DNA from: Fervidobacterium pennivorans
Lineage (GTDB): Bacteria > Thermotogota > Thermotogae > Thermotogales > Fervidobacteriaceae
Reading direction: 5' to 3'
NCBI RefSeq assembly: GCF_001644665.1
Contig: NZ_CP011393.1
Span: forward strand, 372,001 to 436,000
DNA length: 64,000 bases
Below the pieces are notes generated by a model that did not search any database, had not been told where the DNA came from, and saw only the letters and a program-made list of their open reading frames with translations. A program made the translations under genes and the position numbers. The number at the start of each line of letters is the position of its first letter. Within the stretch, counting starts at the first letter, position 1. Of this stretch, positions 61,947 through 64,000 are shown piece after piece.

Positions 61947-64000
61947 TGGTTCGAAAAGAAAGAAAATGGCTCACACATATCATCCTTATAATAGTCTCTA
62001 TAGTTGTTTTATTCCCAATTGTCTGGGTCGTCTCTACGTCCTTAAGACGTGACAATGCAGCGTTTTCAACTAAATTGTTTAGTAGTAGAATGACTCTTCA
62101 AAACTACATAGATCTTATAGCACCCGAGAAAAATGGACCAAGATTGGTTTCTGATATGGACGCACTTATTCTGATGGCACCTCCTCATGATAAGATTACG
62201 ATCGAAAAAGCAAAAGAACTTTTCCAGAACGATGTCAAAAGATTCAAGATGTACATTCAAGAAACCGAAAAATTGAAAAAAGAAATAGACAATGCAATTT
62301 CTTATCTTAATGATTATTTTGAAAAGAATTCGCAGTCGCTCACGAAATCTTACATAGCTGATATAGACAGCATTATTAAAGAACTCCAATTTGAAAAACC
62401 AAAAAAATATTTAGAGGTTGCTGCTTATGAATTGTACTCTCAGGGTGAGGACCTAAGCTCTATCCCAGAAGTTGACCCATATGCAGGTCAACAGGACTGG
62501 GAAGATATGATTGGTAAAAGAAAAGCGAAATTAGAAGAGTTGAATAATGAAAAGGTGACTTTGCAAAGTGCTATTGAACCTCTGGAAAAAACATATCGAA
62601 CATACCAAAGTCAATATCTAAGCCTTTCTAGAACCATTCGGTCTTTCTTGGTTCCACAGCTAAAGGAATACTCCTTGGTTCTCAATTCTGCGTCTGACTT
62701 GCTCGATGCTGCGAAGGTCTCTAATGTTTTGGCAGAATCATTACCAGAAGAAAATACAATATTAGAAAGTTTCAAAACAACATTTGAACAGATAAAAGGT
62801 ATCCAATTGAATGTTCAGAAGTTTGATGATTTGAAAGATATTGGCGAAGCGTTGTCAGAATTTCAGAAGGGATATAACCAAGTAATTAACAAATGGGCAC
62901 AGGCAACAAACAAGGATAAAGCACCATTTGCCGATTTCTTGAATACAATAGATGTCTTTACAACGAGAATAGCAAGTACAATAAACGAAACTGTAAGCTT
63001 AATGAACAGGTTAAACAAAGTAACCGAGAAAATGTTACAATTGCAAGTGGAAATAACGAAATACAAGAGCAGGTATGCTAAGATTGAAGAAGAAATCAAC
63101 AACATTAGTGCTGAGCTTACAAAAGCTTACGAGCTTTTACATGATTCATTGTTGTACCTAAAAGCGAAACTTGCAATTACCCAACTTGAAAAAATAAAAA
63201 CTTTAGTTGCTAACATGAAACTCCCAGCTCAACTCCAAATGCTTAACATTCAATCTAAGAGGATATTCGGAATCACGACAGATGTAGCAAGCATGATAAA
63301 TGACCAAAAGAAGCAGAATAAGGTCAGGAAAATAGCTTCTAAGCTCGATTGGCCAGGTACTGCGAAAGACATGTTTACGAACTACGAAATTTTCTCGCAA
63401 AACTATGAATCTTTCATAAATGATTTAAAGGTTTACCTTGCGGATATAGAAATTCAGGGTCCTAAGTTTATGCCTGTTTCGAAGACAGGCGTAAAGGTCA
63501 GACCTGTTGCTATGGAACGTCTAATCGATACGGTGCTTTCTGTGTACAGGAACAACGTAGTACCTAATATGAATGTTATGTCGAGAAAGTCTTCCGAACT
63601 ATCTGATAAGCTAAATATAAAAGAACTTTCAGTGAGCTTGAAAAAACTCGATGGGGCGGCATTCAGGATCGACCAAATTTGGCAAAGAAAACCAGACCAT
63701 TATATGTTGAAGTGGATTATGAACAGTGTTATTGTCTCTCTCAGCGTAGCAATTATAATAACTGCGGTAACTGCTCTTGCAGCGTATCCATTCAGTAGGA
63801 TGAGGTTTAGAGGGAGAAAGTATGGAATCATGGCGTTATTGCTCATTCAAATGTTCCCAGCAATTATGTACATGATAGCTATTTACACATTCTTATCGTT
63901 CGCTGGAAAGTATATTCCAGGGTTTGGATTGAGTAAGCTATCTGGTTTGATATTTGCTTATCTTGGTGGTATTGCATATAATATGTACCTTATAAAAGGT
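61946..64000 (+). CDS. malG: Maltose ABC transporter permease MalG with a giant extracytoplasmic insert (partial)
   Basis: The ATG at 61946 overlaps the malF stop; the frame is open to the window end (685 codons so far). Residues 1-30 are the first membrane segment (THIILIIVSIVVLFPIVWVVSTSLR) and SRMTLQNYIDL opens like a normal MalG. About 550 residues are then inserted (roughly 45-585), made almost entirely of long charged heptad-like helices (KAKELFQNDVKRFKMYIQ, KRKAKLEELNNEKVTL). The permease core resumes at KWIMNSVIVSLSVAIIITAV, with AAYPFSRMRFRGRKYG and LIQMFPAIMYMIAIY. E. coli MalG is 296 residues. The EAA loop and C-terminus lie beyond the window. Confidence 0.92.
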   Translation, partial: MVRKERKWLTHIILIIVSIVVLFPIVWVVSTSLRRDNAAFSTKLFSSRMTLQNYIDLIAPEKNGPRLVSDMDALILMAPPHDKITIEKAKELFQNDVKRFKMYIQETEKLKKEIDNAISYLNDYFEKNSQSLTKSYIADIDSIIKELQFEKPKKYLEVAAYELYSQGEDLSSIPEVDPYAGQQDWEDMIGKRKAKLEELNNEKVTLQSAIEPLEKTYRTYQSQYLSLSRTIRSFLVPQLKEYSLVLNSASDLLDAAKVSNVLAESLPEENTILESFKTTFEQIKGIQLNVQKFDDLKDIGEALSEFQKGYNQVINKWAQATNKDKAPFADFLNTIDVFTTRIASTINETVSLMNRLNKVTEKMLQLQVEITKYKSRYAKIEEEINNISAELTKAYELLHDSLLYLKAKLAITQLEKIKTLVANMKLPAQLQMLNIQSKRIFGITTDVASMINDQKKQNKVRKIASKLDWPGTAKDMFTNYEIFSQNYESFINDLKVYLADIEIQGPKFMPVSKTGVKVRPVAMERLIDTVLSVYRNNVVPNMNVMSRKSSELSDKLNIKELSVSLKKLDGAAFRIDQIWQRKPDHYMLKWIMNSVIVSLSVAIIITAVTALAAYPFSRMRFRGRKYGIMALLLIQMFPAIMYMIAIYTFLSFAGKYIPGFGLSKLSGLIFAYLGGIAYNMYLIKG

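Noticed and set aside
1-64000. CRISPR array, rRNA or prophage
   Set aside because: No regularly spaced repeats, rRNA-like stretches or phage structural genes were seen in the window.

Overview
The window reads as a chromosomal segment of a thermophilic Thermotogota bacterium, most likely Fervidobacterium or a close relative (inference). It is AT-rich, with strong GGAGGTG-type ribosome sites and TTGAAA/TATAAT promoters. It also carries Thermotogota-style content: a RibU-like ECF protein inside a ribosomal protein operon, the Prp/L27 pair, GlgC+GlgD, MalEFG with a giant MalG, and a cyclic-2,3-diphosphoglycerate synthetase-like protein. No CRISPR array, phage or rRNA was seen; there is one tRNA and two copies of one insertion sequence.

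Layout. 1-6.7 kb (minus): an operon rplU-prp-rpmA-ribU-like-rplM-rpsI behind a structured leader RNA, then a terminator, then dnaG-rpoD-FtsX-type permease, which runs off the left edge. 7.0-10.7 kb (plus): a UDP-sugar dehydrogenase and a seven-module fibronectin-III-like lipoprotein. 10.7-11.8 kb: IS copy 1 with a perfect 8-bp target duplication. 11.8-15.5 kb (plus): five closely packed genes (FAD/NAD oxidoreductase, RlmN-like radical SAM protein, mgsA, AI-2E family membrane protein, RNase H). 15.6-23.0 kb (minus): NAGPA-type glycosidase; response regulator-kinase-pyrimidine phosphorylase; an unknown protein with an outer-membrane barrel. 23.2 kb (plus): Hsp33.

24.1-39.0 kb (minus) is a long cell-envelope and translation block: glgD, glgC, an orphan membrane protein, a GNAT-like/IspF fusion, frr, uppS, cdsA, alaS, mreB, a divergent mreC, a degenerate GGDEF protein, murA and a CapD/WbpM-like dehydratase. 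It links undecaprenyl lipid, peptidoglycan precursor, cell shape and surface polysaccharide functions. IS copy 2 lies just upstream of glgD. 40.1-42.1 kb (minus): tatD-ruvA-unknown. 42.3-54.7 kb (plus): tdk with a degenerate LysM-bearing 5'-nucleotidase homologue, metG, gyrA-archease-lexA, two STAS proteins, rpiB, a deacetylase-family protein, yqeY, an Elp3-like radical SAM protein and an orphan membrane protein. Then come tRNA-Ser(CGA), a two-component pair, a small gene behind a textbook sigma-28 promoter, a cDPG synthetase-like gene, and malE-malF-malG to the right edge.

The most notable points are: the roughly 550-residue coiled-coil-like insert in MalG; the pseudo-5'-nucleotidase; the GNAT-IspF fusion with an altered active-site motif; the two IS copies that each place the same end 23-24 bp upstream of a start codon; the sigma-28 small gene; and several well-formed palindromes at promoters.
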